Part shown: positions 1 to 7,698 of the stretch, piece after piece | Position numbering within the stretch: position 1 is the first letter of the stretch | How the letters are laid out: each line of letters opens with the position of its first letter | Assembly: GCA_016931175.1 (NCBI GenBank) | Contig: JAFGFH010000006.1 | Coordinates: forward strand, 1-64,000 | DNA from: Nanobdellota archaeon | GTDB taxonomy: Archaea; Nanobdellota; Nanobdellia; Tiddalikarchaeales; Tiddalikarchaeaceae | Reading direction: 5' to 3' | Length of the DNA: 64,000 bases | Translations under genes and position numbers: made by a program | The notes under the pieces: generated by a model | The model's database searches: none | What the model saw: the letters and a program-made list of their open reading frames with translations, nothing else | What the model was told of the DNA's origin: nothing

Positions 1-64
1 AAGGTTTAAGATAGGATTCCTTGGACAAAACCCCTGGATCGTTGGTGCTATTTATAAAAAATAA
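1..64 (+). CDS. C-terminal end of an unknown protein (partial)
   Basis: The frame starting at base 2 is open from the window edge to a TAA at 62-64 and encodes the last 20 residues, ending PWIVGAIYKK. The tail looks protein-like (aromatic, Gly and hydrophobic residues, Lys-rich end), but it is too short to name a family. The stop lies 3 bp before the tRNA-derived repeat at 67-82, so this gene would be the left neighbour of the possible insertion described in the findings. Confidence 0.4.
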   Translation, partial: RFKIGFLGQNPWIVGAIYKK

Positions 65-66
65 AG

Positions 67-82
67 CTTTGCGGGGGACGAG
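67..82. repeat. 16-bp copy of the tRNA-Leu 3' end (att-like left repeat)
   Basis: CTTTGCGGGGGACGAG is identical to 1155-1170. It covers the last 13 bases of the tRNA-Leu gene (3' acceptor strand, part of the T stem and the discriminator) plus 3 bases of flank. No other part of a tRNA is recognisable here. It is GC-rich in a very AT-rich setting, so coincidence is unlikely. Such partial tRNA ends typically mark the far end of an element integrated at a tRNA gene. Confidence 0.6.
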
Positions 83-151
83 GTTTTTAATCTTGACTAA
101 ATCGTATGTCTTACCATAAGCATTTTAATTAATTGATAAGTTAGAACTGTT

Positions 152-601
152 ATGAAACTCAGGAAGTTCAAAAAAGAGGATGCGAGAAAATTGTCTTATC
201 TTATTCGTAAAGCATTAACTGAAACTAATATAAATGATTATTCAAAAAAAGTGATTGATTATTTATATGAAAGGAATTCTCCTGCCCATATAGTTGACAG
301 GGCGAAGATAAAGCTAACTTATGTTGCTGTTGATGGTGATAAGGTTATTGGAACGGGGAATCTTGAAGGTAATGAGATAAATACTGTTTTCGTGAACCCT
401 AAGTATCATGGTAAAGGGATTGGCAGAAAAATTATGGAGCATTTAGAAGAGATTGCTAAGAAAAAGGGTTATAAATCAATTAAACTCCCTGCTAGTGTTA
501 CTGCAAAAAGATTCTATGAAAAATTAGGGTATAAAAAGGTTAAAGACCAGTATAGTAAGAAGTTTGGAAAAACTATACTAATGAAAAAATTTTTGAAATG
601 A
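152..601 (+). CDS. GNAT family N-acetyltransferase
   Basis: A 149-residue single-domain GNAT protein, expected to transfer an acetyl group from acetyl-CoA to an amine; the substrate cannot be told from sequence. The acetyl-CoA binding motif A is visible as HGKGIGRK at about residues 86-93, after a beta strand (NTVFVNP). The typical C-terminal strand-turn FYEKLGYKK is at about 121-129. Length is normal for the family. An AT-rich TATA-like element lies about 20-30 bp before the ATG. With the next gene it lies inside an AT-rich segment bounded by tRNA-end repeats, suggesting transfer. Confidence 0.85.
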   Translation: MKLRKFKKEDARKLSYLIRKALTETNINDYSKKVIDYLYERNSPAHIVDRAKIKLTYVAVDGDKVIGTGNLEGNEINTVFVNPKYHGKGIGRKIMEHLEEIAKKKGYKSIKLPASVTAKRFYEKLGYKKVKDQYSKKFGKTILMKKFLK

Positions 602-685
602 TTACGTTTAAGCTGAGTTATAATAAGCCCCATTATTATTTAATTATAGCATTATTTATTAATTAAAGCCATTTAATAACTTATT

Positions 686-1150
686 ATGAATATTGTTATA
701 AGAAAAGCAATTAAATCAGATATTCCCTTATTAAATAAACTTGACATTGATATGCATAATTATTTAGGAAGTCAGATTGGAGTTAAATTTACCGCTTCTG
801 ATGAAAGTTATACTGAAGCTGATTTTAAAAAACAAAATGTATATGTTGCAGTTGTTGATAACAGAATGGTTGGTTTTATTACATTTAGTAAGAAATTATT
901 GTTTGATGAGTTTTATGGAGGAAAATATGTTTTCTTAGATGATTTTGCAGTAGACAATAATTACAGAGGTAAAGGAGTAGGAAAAAAATTATATAAAATA
1001 GTTTTAGATTATGCAAAAAAGAATAAAGCAAATATTAAAGTGGATACTTTAGTTACAAATAAGAAAACAATAAAATTATACAAAAAATTAGGATTTAAAC
1101 CATTAGAAACCAACTTTGTATTAGATGTTAATAAGAAATTAAAAATATGA
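686..1150 (+). CDS. GNAT family N-acetyltransferase
   Basis: A 154-residue GNAT acetyltransferase in the same orientation as the first. Acetyl-CoA binding motif A reads YRGKGVGKK (about residues 93-101), preceded by the strand FLDDFAVDNN, and the closing YKKLGFK lies near 132-138. Synonymous positions are almost all A or T, more so than in most of the window. It ends 5 bp before the repeat that overlaps the 3' end of tRNA-Leu. Its substrate is unknown; protein, polyamine or small-molecule acetylation are all possible. Confidence 0.85.
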   Translation: MNIVIRKAIKSDIPLLNKLDIDMHNYLGSQIGVKFTASDESYTEADFKKQNVYVAVVDNRMVGFITFSKKLLFDEFYGGKYVFLDDFAVDNNYRGKGVGKKLYKIVLDYAKKNKANIKVDTLVTNKKTIKLYKKLGFKPLETNFVLDVNKKLKI

Positions 1151-1154
1151 AATT

Positions 1155-1170
1155 CTTTGCGGGGGACGAG
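1155..1170. repeat. 16-bp repeat overlapping the tRNA-Leu 3' end (att-like right repeat)
   Basis: The same 16 bp as 67-82, here within the intact tRNA-Leu gene plus 3 flanking bases. The intact tRNA on this side and the fragment on the other fit the geometry left by integrase-mediated insertion into a tRNA 3' end, but no integrase gene lies between the copies. Confidence 0.6.
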
Positions 1171-1287
1171 ATTCGAACTCGCGTAGGCACTAAACCAACA
1201 GATTACTCACTTCATTGCACAAGTGTGCTCGTCACTCAAAACAATTAGTCTTGAGTCTGTCCCGTTTGACCGCTCCGGCACCCCCGC
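1158..1287 (-). tRNA. tRNA-Leu(CAA) with a 46-nt intron
   Basis: Read on the minus strand. The acceptor stem GCGGGGG (1287-1281) pairs with CCCCCGC (1165-1159), with discriminator A at 1158. The anticodon stem ACAGA pairs with UCUGU (1202-1198), and the anticodon CAA is at 1253-1251. A long variable arm precedes the T arm GCGAG-UUCGAAU-CUCGU. About 46 extra bases (1249-1204) sit after position 37, the canonical archaeal intron site; the intron contains UUGAGU, complementary to ACUCAA around the anticodon. The 3' CCA is not encoded and must be added by the CCA enzyme (41899-43134). A TATA-like TTTAAAAAAG lies about 25-35 bp upstream, overlapping the end of the MFS gene. Confidence 0.9.
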
Positions 1288-1313
1288 AAATAAAAATAGA
1301 CAATTATTCTTTT

Positions 1314-2528
1314 TTAAATCTTGTTAAAGAAGAAAATGCTGGTGAAGAAGAACAAGCTTCCGACGAGTATTGAAGTGCTTATATTGAACAAATCCGTAAC
1401 TAAACCGAACAATAATACCTCTCCAAGCATTGTGGGCAGGAAATTAGCAAAGGATTTCAATGACAAAACCGTTGCTCTAATTTTGCGGGGAATCAACTCA
1501 TTCATTCTTATTGAAATATTATTCTCCCAGAAATCCCATAACATTCCTGCAAATAGTAGGTAAACAGGTATTAGCCAGAGTCCTAAATTGAAACTGAAAA
1601 CCATTATTGTAACTGCGAGAAGTGCTACAGAGTAAGTGATAGCCTTTTTAACCCCAATCTTCTTGGTAATTCTTTCATTAAAGCTTAAGGTGATAAAACT
1701 TAACAAGTAAGCGATTCCGAGCAGAACGCCAAGGAAGGACTCGTCAACCCCGTTATTATTCAACTGAACATTCCATCCTAAACTAGTGCTTGTGCTTCCA
1801 AAGAACAAGATCATGCAGGCAATGAATATGAAAAAAAGCCTCTTGTTTGAAGTAATCTCTTTTAATGATTTTTTAACAGTAATCCTTGCCTCATCAATGG
1901 TGTCCTTGAAATAATTCTTAAAACTTTTCTTTTTAAAATAAGGCTCTTCAGTAAAAAAGGCGATTATGAAACATAAAAGCATCACGCTTGATTCTATAAT
2001 AAACATAGCTCTTACCACAGTTATGAGCCCGTAATCATACTTGAAAAGTATTAATATGAGGCTTGCAAAGAAGTGAACAATGAAACTCATGAAAGAGAAT
2101 ATACTTTTTCTTCGTGAAATAACCCTGCTAAGGGATTTTTTGTCACCGTTGTGCAGGAAGTAGTCAACGAACCAAGCATCATCAGCTCCGGATATAAAGG
2201 TATAACCAATACTTGCGATAACAAAGGATATTAAAACGATTAAAGGATTAGCAGTGAGGAATAGTATGAAAATACTCAATGCATTAAGCAGTATTCCTAT
2301 GCAAACGCTTAACTTCCTGCCGAAGACATCAGCAACAACACCAGTTGGGATTTCAAATAATACTATGAAGAGCGTGCTGGCAGCGTAGATGAAACCAGTC
2401 AAGGTAGTAGAGAATCCTATGGCTAAGAAGTAAAGAACTAGAACACTGAATGTTAAGTTAGTGAAAGGGCTTAAACCAGCTCTTGTGTAAAACTTCCACA
2501 TTAAACTTAACTCTTCTTTAAGATTCAT
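1314..2528 (-). CDS. Major facilitator superfamily transporter
   Basis: A 404-residue integral membrane protein with about 12 hydrophobic segments. The MFS loop 2-3 signature reads GVVADVFGRKLS at about residues 63-74. It would exchange or export a small solute across the cytoplasmic membrane; the family suggests drug/metabolite efflux, but the substrate is unknown. It starts 5 bp after the stop of the coiled-coil gene upstream, so the two are probably co-transcribed, and it is followed by tRNA-Leu on the same strand. Confidence 0.85.
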   Translation of the reverse strand: MNLKEELSLMWKFYTRAGLSPFTNLTFSVLVLYFLAIGFSTTLTGFIYAASTLFIVLFEIPTGVVADVFGRKLSVCIGILLNALSIFILFLTANPLIVLISFVIASIGYTFISGADDAWFVDYFLHNGDKKSLSRVISRRKSIFSFMSFIVHFFASLILILFKYDYGLITVVRAMFIIESSVMLLCFIIAFFTEEPYFKKKSFKNYFKDTIDEARITVKKSLKEITSNKRLFFIFIACMILFFGSTSTSLGWNVQLNNNGVDESFLGVLLGIAYLLSFITLSFNERITKKIGVKKAITYSVALLAVTIMVFSFNLGLWLIPVYLLFAGMLWDFWENNISIRMNELIPRKIRATVLSLKSFANFLPTMLGEVLLFGLVTDLFNISTSILVGSLFFFTSIFFFNKI

Positions 2529-2533
2529 GAGGA

Positions 2534-3013
2534 TTATTTTCTCTTCTTGAGTTCTTTGCTTATGTTTTCCAAGTCCTGCTTTAAGAGTTCTAGTTCTCTC
2601 TTCTCGCTTGAGAGCATGTCAATCTTTTCTTCAGGTTTAACCTTCACCTTCTCTGGCAGTTTCTTCTCCTTCTTAACCTCTTTCTTTGCAGCTTTTTTCA
2701 CTTTACCTTTAACGGTTTTCTTCTCAACAGCTCTTTTCTTTTTGCTGTAAGATTCAATCTCTTTAATCCTTTTCTCTAATTTAGCTGCTTCGTGAGCAGG
2801 CAAGTGATTCTTTAACTTGTCCAAGTTAAGCCTTAAAGAGATAAGCATCTCGTACAACTCCTTCCTTAACTCAGCCTTTTTCTGCCTGTAACTGTTCAAA
2901 CTATTCCTAGTCTGCTTCAACTCCTTAAGCAGGTAAGATATATTAGATAATTCAGTGCCGAACCTGGAACCTAAACCAATCTTAATATAATAATCAGAAA
3001 ACTCGTTCTCCAT
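2534..3013 (-). CDS. Lys/Glu-rich coiled-coil protein of unknown function
   Basis: 159 residues. The first ~90 residues form heptad-like helices (YLLKELKQTRNSLNSYRQKK and following). A Lys/Ala-rich linker (KGKVKKAAKKEVKKEKK) and another short helix end in KELKKRK. There is no signal peptide, membrane segment or recognisable catalytic motif. It is the first gene of a two-gene unit with the MFS transporter; a TATA-like ATTTTAAACC lies just upstream. The basic linker could contact nucleic acid, but that is a guess. Confidence 0.6.
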   Translation of the reverse strand: MENEFSDYYIKIGLGSRFGTELSNISYLLKELKQTRNSLNSYRQKKAELRKELYEMLISLRLNLDKLKNHLPAHEAAKLEKRIKEIESYSKKKRAVEKKTVKGKVKKAAKKEVKKEKKLPEKVKVKPEEKIDMLSSEKRELELLKQDLENISKELKKRK

Positions 3014-3111
3014 AAGTAATAAAAATACTCAATCAAGGTTTAAAATATTAACGGATTAAAGGAAGCTTATTATCCCTTCTTTTTAAAGCATAAATAGTTT
3101 AGTAATCAAAT

Positions 3112-3249
3112 ATGGAAGCAAAATTCAATTCATACAATCAAATAATGGGTGCATTAAACGAGGAGCTTGAAAGCAGAAAGATAGAGCTTGAATGGTACAA
3201 GTTCAGAATCAAACAATTAAGCACTAGGCCTTCAATGCACCCCTTATAA
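3112..3249 (+). CDS. Small 45-residue protein of unknown function
   Basis: An ATG-to-TAA frame of 46 codons filling the gap between two minus-strand genes. The product is mostly one amphipathic helix containing NEELESRKIELEWYKFRIKQ, with chromosome-like codon use. A TATA-like TTTTTAAAG lies at about 3082-3090, some 25 bp before the ATG, as expected for a leaderless archaeal mRNA. Like both neighbours it is a short charged helical protein, so the three may act together; that is inference. It converges on the gene at 3257-3760, with 7 bp between stops. Confidence 0.6.
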   Translation: MEAKFNSYNQIMGALNEELESRKIELEWYKFRIKQLSTRPSMHPL

Positions 3250-3256
3250 TCTTTTT

Positions 3257-3760
3257 TTATTCTATAGGAGTAACCATTGTCTTCTCAAACAATGAAATAA
3301 TCTTATCTATGTCTCTTAACAACTCTTCACTCTTCTCTAATTTAGAATGCTCATCCTTCTCAATAAGCCTTAACTCGCTGACAATCTCTTTAGTCTTCTC
3401 AATATCCTTCCTCATCTTATTAGTTGCTTCAACCACTTCCTTATACTCTGACAATTTAATGTAAAGCGTTGGATTAATAGTAGTAGGCATTACAGGTTCT
3501 GGAATAAAACCCCTTCTAGGAGGCTCGTAACTAGGCAAATCCTCATCTTCCATCTCCTCCTCTAACTCGTCACTTATCTCTTCCTTCTTCATAGGCTCTT
3601 CCATCTGAATTGGAGTCTCAACCCTTTCCTTAATATCATCTAATTCATCATCATCCATTGGTTTAGGAGGTTCCGGGAAAGCAGGTTTAACATCCTCGCT
3701 AGGAGGTTCCGGGAAACTAATATCATCATCAGACTTTTTCATCTTGTCAAACAAACCCAT
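3257..3760 (-). CDS. Acidic Pro-rich protein with C-terminal coiled coil
   Basis: 167 residues: an amphipathic N-terminus (MGLFDKMKK), a disordered acidic linker with two FPEPP repeats (residues ~16-35) and many Asp/Glu, and a helical C-terminal third (YIKLSEYKEVVEATNKMRKD onward) likely to form a coiled coil. It is probably cytoplasmic, perhaps membrane-peripheral through the N-terminal helix. The coiled coil after an acidic tail resembles adaptor proteins of archaeal surface machines, but I cannot assign a family. It is divergent from the radical SAM gene at 3825. Confidence 0.6.
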   Translation of the reverse strand: MGLFDKMKKSDDDISFPEPPSEDVKPAFPEPPKPMDDDELDDIKERVETPIQMEEPMKKEEISDELEEEMEDEDLPSYEPPRRGFIPEPVMPTTINPTLYIKLSEYKEVVEATNKMRKDIEKTKEIVSELRLIEKDEHSKLEKSEELLRDIDKIISLFEKTMVTPIE

Positions 3761-3824
3761 AATAATACTACAATATGCCTTTTGTTTAAAAACTTTTTTT
3801 ATATCCAGACTCTTATATTAAGCT

Positions 3825-4832
3825 ATGAAAAAAGCAATGTTCTCCACAAAACTAGGAGAAAACAAAGTTAAATGCGGCTTGTGCAAACATAATTGTATTA
3901 TAAAAGAGAATAATTACGGAATCTGCCTGGCTAGAAAGAATATTAAAGGAGTATTATACTCAGAGGTTTACGGAAAACTCTCAGCAGTCAACGTTGACCC
4001 TGTAGAGAAGAAACCATTATACCACTTTTACCCTGGAAGCAAAGCCTTCAGCATAGGAACGTGCGGCTGCAACTTCAAATGCGGTTTCTGCCAGAACTGG
4101 CAGATAAGCCAGATAAAAACCGTTGACTATCCTTACATTACAGAAATGACCCCTTCAGATGTTGTACGAGAAGCGAAGAGGTACCGCTGCAAGAGCATAG
4201 CATACACTTACAACGAACCAACGATTAATTACGAGTTCGCCCTAGAGACCAGCAAATTAGCCCACAAACAAGGCATAAAGAACATCTTCGTAACCAACGG
4301 CTACATTGAAGAGAAACCATTGCGCAGGATAGCGCCTTACTTGGACGCCGCCAATATTGATTTGAAAAGCTCGAACAGTTCATTCTACAATAAAGTATGC
4401 AAGGCAGACATTAACAAAGTGCTTGATTCAATAATATTATACCATAAGTTAAAGATTCACATAGAATTAACAACACTAATAGTCCCTGGAGAGAATGATT
4501 CTGAAGAAGACATAAGAAGATTGTGCAAATGGGTTGTTGACAATTTAGGATTCGAAGTCCCATTGCATTTTTCAAGATTCTTCCCGGACTATTTAATGAG
4601 AGACAAGCGTGAAACTCCCCTGAACATTATAGACAAGGCAGCAGTTATAGCCAAAGGTTTCGGAATCAAATACGTTTACGGAGGCAACGTTGCAGAAGAA
4701 GGATTAAACAACACGTTCTGCCCTAAATGCGGAGAATTACTCGTTGACAGAACCAAGTACCCAATAACTGTTGAGAACGTAAAGAAAGGCAGGTGCGAGA
4801 ACTGCAATGAAAAGATACCAATCAAATTCTAA
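3825..4832 (+). CDS. amrS: AmmeMemoRadiSam system radical SAM enzyme
   Basis: A 335-residue member of the PflA-like radical SAM family known as AmmeMemoRadiSam rS. Order: an N-terminal cysteine cluster (CGLCKHNC, about residues 17-24), the radical SAM CxxxCxxC (C82, C86, C89) that binds the [4Fe-4S] cluster for reductive SAM cleavage, a TIM-barrel core with YTYNEPT, and a four-cysteine ribbon in the last ~35 residues. The family is linked by co-occurrence to AMMECR1 and Memo proteins, neither of which is in the window; its substrate is not settled. It is monocistronic and overlaps the next gene tail to tail by 11 bp. Confidence 0.85.
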   Translation: MKKAMFSTKLGENKVKCGLCKHNCIIKENNYGICLARKNIKGVLYSEVYGKLSAVNVDPVEKKPLYHFYPGSKAFSIGTCGCNFKCGFCQNWQISQIKTVDYPYITEMTPSDVVREAKRYRCKSIAYTYNEPTINYEFALETSKLAHKQGIKNIFVTNGYIEEKPLRRIAPYLDAANIDLKSSNSSFYNKVCKADINKVLDSIILYHKLKIHIELTTLIVPGENDSEEDIRRLCKWVVDNLGFEVPLHFSRFFPDYLMRDKRETPLNIIDKAAVIAKGFGIKYVYGGNVAEEGLNNTFCPKCGELLVDRTKYPITVENVKKGRCENCNEKIPIKF

Positions 4833-5982
4833 GAGCCGTGTTGCTCCAGAACTTCTTCTTGGTAAGAAATTTCTTAATTACCTTCTTAACAGCATCAAAA
4901 TTTAATTTCTTATAACCAGCAGTAGTTAAATCATGAGCAATATCCATAAGGCTTTGCTGAGCGTCGCCTAAGATTCTTGCACCAATACCGAACTCTAAAT
5001 CAATATCTAACTTGTTCATTTTCTTAAGCAGGTTTCCCTTGCCAACGTATACGAGAAGCTCAGTTTCCAAATCAAACGCGTTTGCTTTAACATCCTCGAG
5101 ATGCTGCAAAGCAGTAGGAGAAACACCTTCAACGGTTAAGTAAACAACATACATTGGATTAAAGAACCTCCAAGTATTAACAACACTGTTGCGCAACTCT
5201 TTCTCATCACTGAACGTAACAAAATCCTTATGCTTAATATCAGAATACCTCACAACGTTGATTAATTCAAGCCTGCCTTTTTTCAAGGCAAGCACTAAGT
5301 TTCCAATACTGCTCTTTATCTCATCTTCTAATAACTCGCTCTCCTGTTTGTTTATGAAATTCTTAATCTGTGAAAGTGAAACATCAGTGATATTAGGAAA
5401 ACTATGAGCTTCCAAGGTAAATCTTCCAAAATCCTTTAAAGCAATGTATTTATTTCTGCCCTTAGGCAAAACGCTTTTTTCTAAATACTCAGTATTAAAA
5501 TCAGAGTTTTTAACAACGTCAAGAACGTGATAAGTTTTCTTGAACTTGTATTTTTCAAAACCAACATTTTCATCTTTTATTATAACAGTAGATACGGGAA
5601 TATTATATGAAACAATACCCCAGACGCCAACGCTGCTCAAGTCTTCATCAATGTGCTGGTAATCAACAGATTTTCCATAATTCTTGCACTGAATTGCAAT
5701 ATTCTGAGTTGCATGAGTTGTCTTAATACCCCACAAGAACCTGTGAAATTTCTTTAACTTGCCAAGCTCGTGTTCTGCAAATAATACTACGTCTTGCTCG
5801 TATTTTTTCTTGCCATCCAAATATAATATCAGAGTAGTAAAGCCGTCGGTTAAATTATACTTCTTCCACCCAACCTGCTGAACATTATCCTTATTATTCA
5901 TTAACTCCTTCAGAGTGTACAATTCCAGTGCAGGCCCTTTCTTTGAACCGCTGAAGTATTTTGAAAACTCTTCAAAACCCAT
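4822..5982 (-). CDS. Unknown protein, possible Mrr-like nuclease fold
   Basis: 386 residues, soluble, no signal peptide. I do not recognise the whole protein. The N-terminal part contains KYEQDVVLFAEHE followed about 30 residues later by IAIQCKNYGKSV; an Asp followed by a Q-x-K strand with a downstream Y and SV is the spacing seen in Mrr-type PD-(D/E)xK endonuclease domains. The remaining ~270 residues are unassigned and end in a basic tail (VKKVIKKFLTKKKFW). A DNA-acting role is inference from this one motif. It converges on the radical SAM gene. Confidence 0.5.
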   Translation of the reverse strand: MGFEEFSKYFSGSKKGPALELYTLKELMNNKDNVQQVGWKKYNLTDGFTTLILYLDGKKKYEQDVVLFAEHELGKLKKFHRFLWGIKTTHATQNIAIQCKNYGKSVDYQHIDEDLSSVGVWGIVSYNIPVSTVIIKDENVGFEKYKFKKTYHVLDVVKNSDFNTEYLEKSVLPKGRNKYIALKDFGRFTLEAHSFPNITDVSLSQIKNFINKQESELLEDEIKSSIGNLVLALKKGRLELINVVRYSDIKHKDFVTFSDEKELRNSVVNTWRFFNPMYVVYLTVEGVSPTALQHLEDVKANAFDLETELLVYVGKGNLLKKMNKLDIDLEFGIGARILGDAQQSLMDIAHDLTTAGYKKLNFDAVKKVIKKFLTKKKFWSNTALRI

Positions 5983-6069
5983 TTATGAAATGATGCTGCT
6001 TTTACTTAAAAGAGTTCCACACTACTAATCAGTCGTAAAGAATAAATTATTTTAAACCCTAATATTAAC

Positions 6070-7179
6070 ATGCTGAAAAAGCTTTTCTTGCTATTATTCC
6101 TGATGCCAGCCGCTTATTGCGGAGTTGAAGCAGCAGTCTTTAACCACTACTTATACCCTGGCAGTAATTTAGAGTTCAGCATTGACATCAGCGAGGACTA
6201 TACTGGAACCGCTGACTTGAAGTTCTGCCTTGCAGAGTTCAACTTTGACGAATTAAGCTACAATTACAGGTGCGACATCTTCCTGGAAAGACACGACATA
6301 ACCTTTGACAAGACTTATTACAAGATTTATTCAATACCTTTGAATGAAGTTCAGCCTTTGATTTACAGATTATTCGTGCAATTACACTTCGAGGACAAGT
6401 ATCACAAAGACAGCGATTCTGACAACTTCATATACTTAGCCTCACCGAAAGAACCAACAGTATTTGTTTACAACCCTAAAGGTGTAATAATACTACCAAA
6501 CAATCTCGCGCATACTGCAGAACAGGATGAGGCGATAACAGCTGATTTTAACATTACTACTTATGAGAACTGCACGAACTACCAAGTCTATTCTTACGTT
6601 TACAATAACACTAAATGCATAACAGGCAGCTTCAACAATAATTTAAGACGCGTAGAACTGCCTTTCGGTTCAAGCATGAGATTATATTTAAAGAATACAA
6701 TAGATTGGAATGCTACAATAGGAGATTACGATTACAAGATAAGGGTTAATGCCTGCGGCAAAGACTATGATTACAGCCAGCCAATAACAATAACTGAAAA
6801 AAGAAAACCATTATATAATATTACAATAAACCATGATTTAATACTAATAAAAAACTATGATAACACTAACCTCACTTATAATATTATAATAATTGAAGAA
6901 GAAGAAAATAATACTATTATTGGAGAATTAAAACCCCACAATCAAATAATTATTGAACTTGACAATTCAAGCAAATTCGTTAAAGCAATAATAAATAATG
7001 CAGTTGAGCATAACCAGTTATTCCTCGAACAAGATAAACAATCCATAATTGAAGAATCTTCAAAAATAACAGGAGAAATAATAATGGTAGAAAGTGAAGG
7101 GGAAGAGAAACCCTTTTATATACTATCTATATTAACAAGCCTAGGAGCATTAGCTATAATATATAAGGGATTGAGATGA
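6070..7179 (+). CDS. Secreted, C-terminally membrane-anchored surface protein
   Basis: 369 residues. An N-terminal hydrophobic signal (MLKKLFLLLFLMPAAYCGV, cleavage near 18-23) is followed by a large extracellular region with many N-glycosylation sequons (NIT, NNT, NCT) and several cysteines. A single C-terminal membrane helix (YILSILTSLGALAIIYKG) ends in a short basic tail. Beta-rich composition suggests an Ig-like surface domain, but no family is recognised. A TATA element (ATTTTAAACC) lies ~20 bp before the ATG. The stop overlaps the next start as ATGA, so the two genes are translationally coupled. Confidence 0.65.
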   Translation: MLKKLFLLLFLMPAAYCGVEAAVFNHYLYPGSNLEFSIDISEDYTGTADLKFCLAEFNFDELSYNYRCDIFLERHDITFDKTYYKIYSIPLNEVQPLIYRLFVQLHFEDKYHKDSDSDNFIYLASPKEPTVFVYNPKGVIILPNNLAHTAEQDEAITADFNITTYENCTNYQVYSYVYNNTKCITGSFNNNLRRVELPFGSSMRLYLKNTIDWNATIGDYDYKIRVNACGKDYDYSQPITITEKRKPLYNITINHDLILIKNYDNTNLTYNIIIIEEEENNTIIGELKPHNQIIIELDNSSKFVKAIINNAVEHNQLFLEQDKQSIIEESSKITGEIIMVESEGEEKPFYILSILTSLGALAIIYKGLR

Positions 7180-7583
7180 TAAAAGCAAGATTCGTGATTG
7201 AAGCCATGGGCTCACCCCAGGAACTAGTTAAGGATACTTTGAAGAACATGCTTGAAGCCATAAAGCAAAAGTTCAAGGTTGAAGAGTCATTTATAGAGAA
7301 GCCAAAAAAGAGCGGGGAAAAATTTTACACCAGCTTTATTGAATTAACAGTCCAGTTCAAAAACGTTCAATTCCTCTTCGAATTCATGACTTATTACACT
7401 CCTACAATAGTTGAAATCCTTGAACCTTACAAGTTAGAGATAAGCGCTGGAGAGTTAGAAAACATATGCAATGACGTGATGAGCAAAATCCACGAAATGG
7501 ACAAGCGCTTAAAAACCAATATCAGCGTTAATAAACTGCTTTCCAGGCAGGTAATACAAAATAATACAAAAGAAAACGTTTAA
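7176..7583 (+). CDS. Conserved-looking small cytoplasmic protein
   Basis: 135 residues, 4-bp overlap with the secreted protein before it. The pattern of alternating strand and helix (ARFVIEAMGSPQELVKDTLK, then FIELTVQFKNVQFLFEFM, then PTIVEILEPYKLEISAGEL) suggests an ACT/ferredoxin-like alpha-beta fold followed by a long C-terminal helix. No catalytic motif is visible. The end of this gene holds the TATA box of the S-layer gene. Confidence 0.6.
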   Translation: MIKARFVIEAMGSPQELVKDTLKNMLEAIKQKFKVEESFIEKPKKSGEKFYTSFIELTVQFKNVQFLFEFMTYYTPTIVEILEPYKLEISAGELENICNDVMSKIHEMDKRLKTNISVNKLLSRQVIQNNTKENV

Positions 7584-7587
7584 AAAG
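7572..7587 (+). promoter_or_regulatory. S-layer gene promoter (BRE and TATA box)
   Basis: GAAAAC (BRE-like, 7572-7577) followed by GTTTAAAAAG (7578-7587), overlapping the TAA stop of the upstream gene. This places the transcription start near 7605-7612 and leaves a leader of about 90 nt, unusually long here, where most genes look leaderless. A strong, separately regulated promoter is expected for an S-layer gene. Confidence 0.6.
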
Positions 7588-7604
7588 CAAGAGTTTAACG
7601 TATT

Positions 7605-7698
7605 ACTTACACAGCTTCTTATTTTGTAGTGGAAACCATAAGGTTTTCCTAAAAACACACACTAAAAGACTTATTTTGAGAAATAGGTGAAAAAAGAA
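7605..7698 (+). promoter_or_regulatory. S-layer mRNA 5' leader with hairpin and Shine-Dalgarno
   Basis: The leader contains the 15-mer CTTCTTATTTTGTAG (7615-7629, repeated at 50591-50605), then a hairpin GGAAACC (7631-7637) - ATAA - GGTTTTCC (7642-7649), then AGGTGA (7685-7690) 8 nt before ATG at 7699. The Shine-Dalgarno spacing favours the ATG at 7699 over the in-frame GTG at 7687. The hairpin may stabilise this abundant mRNA; that is inference. Confidence 0.5.
7615..7629 (+). repeat. 15-mer in the S-layer leader
   Basis: CTTCTTATTTTGTAG, also found at 50591-50605. Here it lies in the first ~25 nt of the predicted S-layer mRNA, directly before the leader hairpin. Confidence 0.4.

Noticed and set aside
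9-60. Shine-Dalgarno and promoter for a small gene at the window start
   Set aside because: The frame is already open from the edge and ends at 64; it is the tail of a longer gene.
67-82. A complete second tRNA gene
   Set aside because: Only 13 tRNA bases are present; no anticodon arm or 5' acceptor strand nearby.
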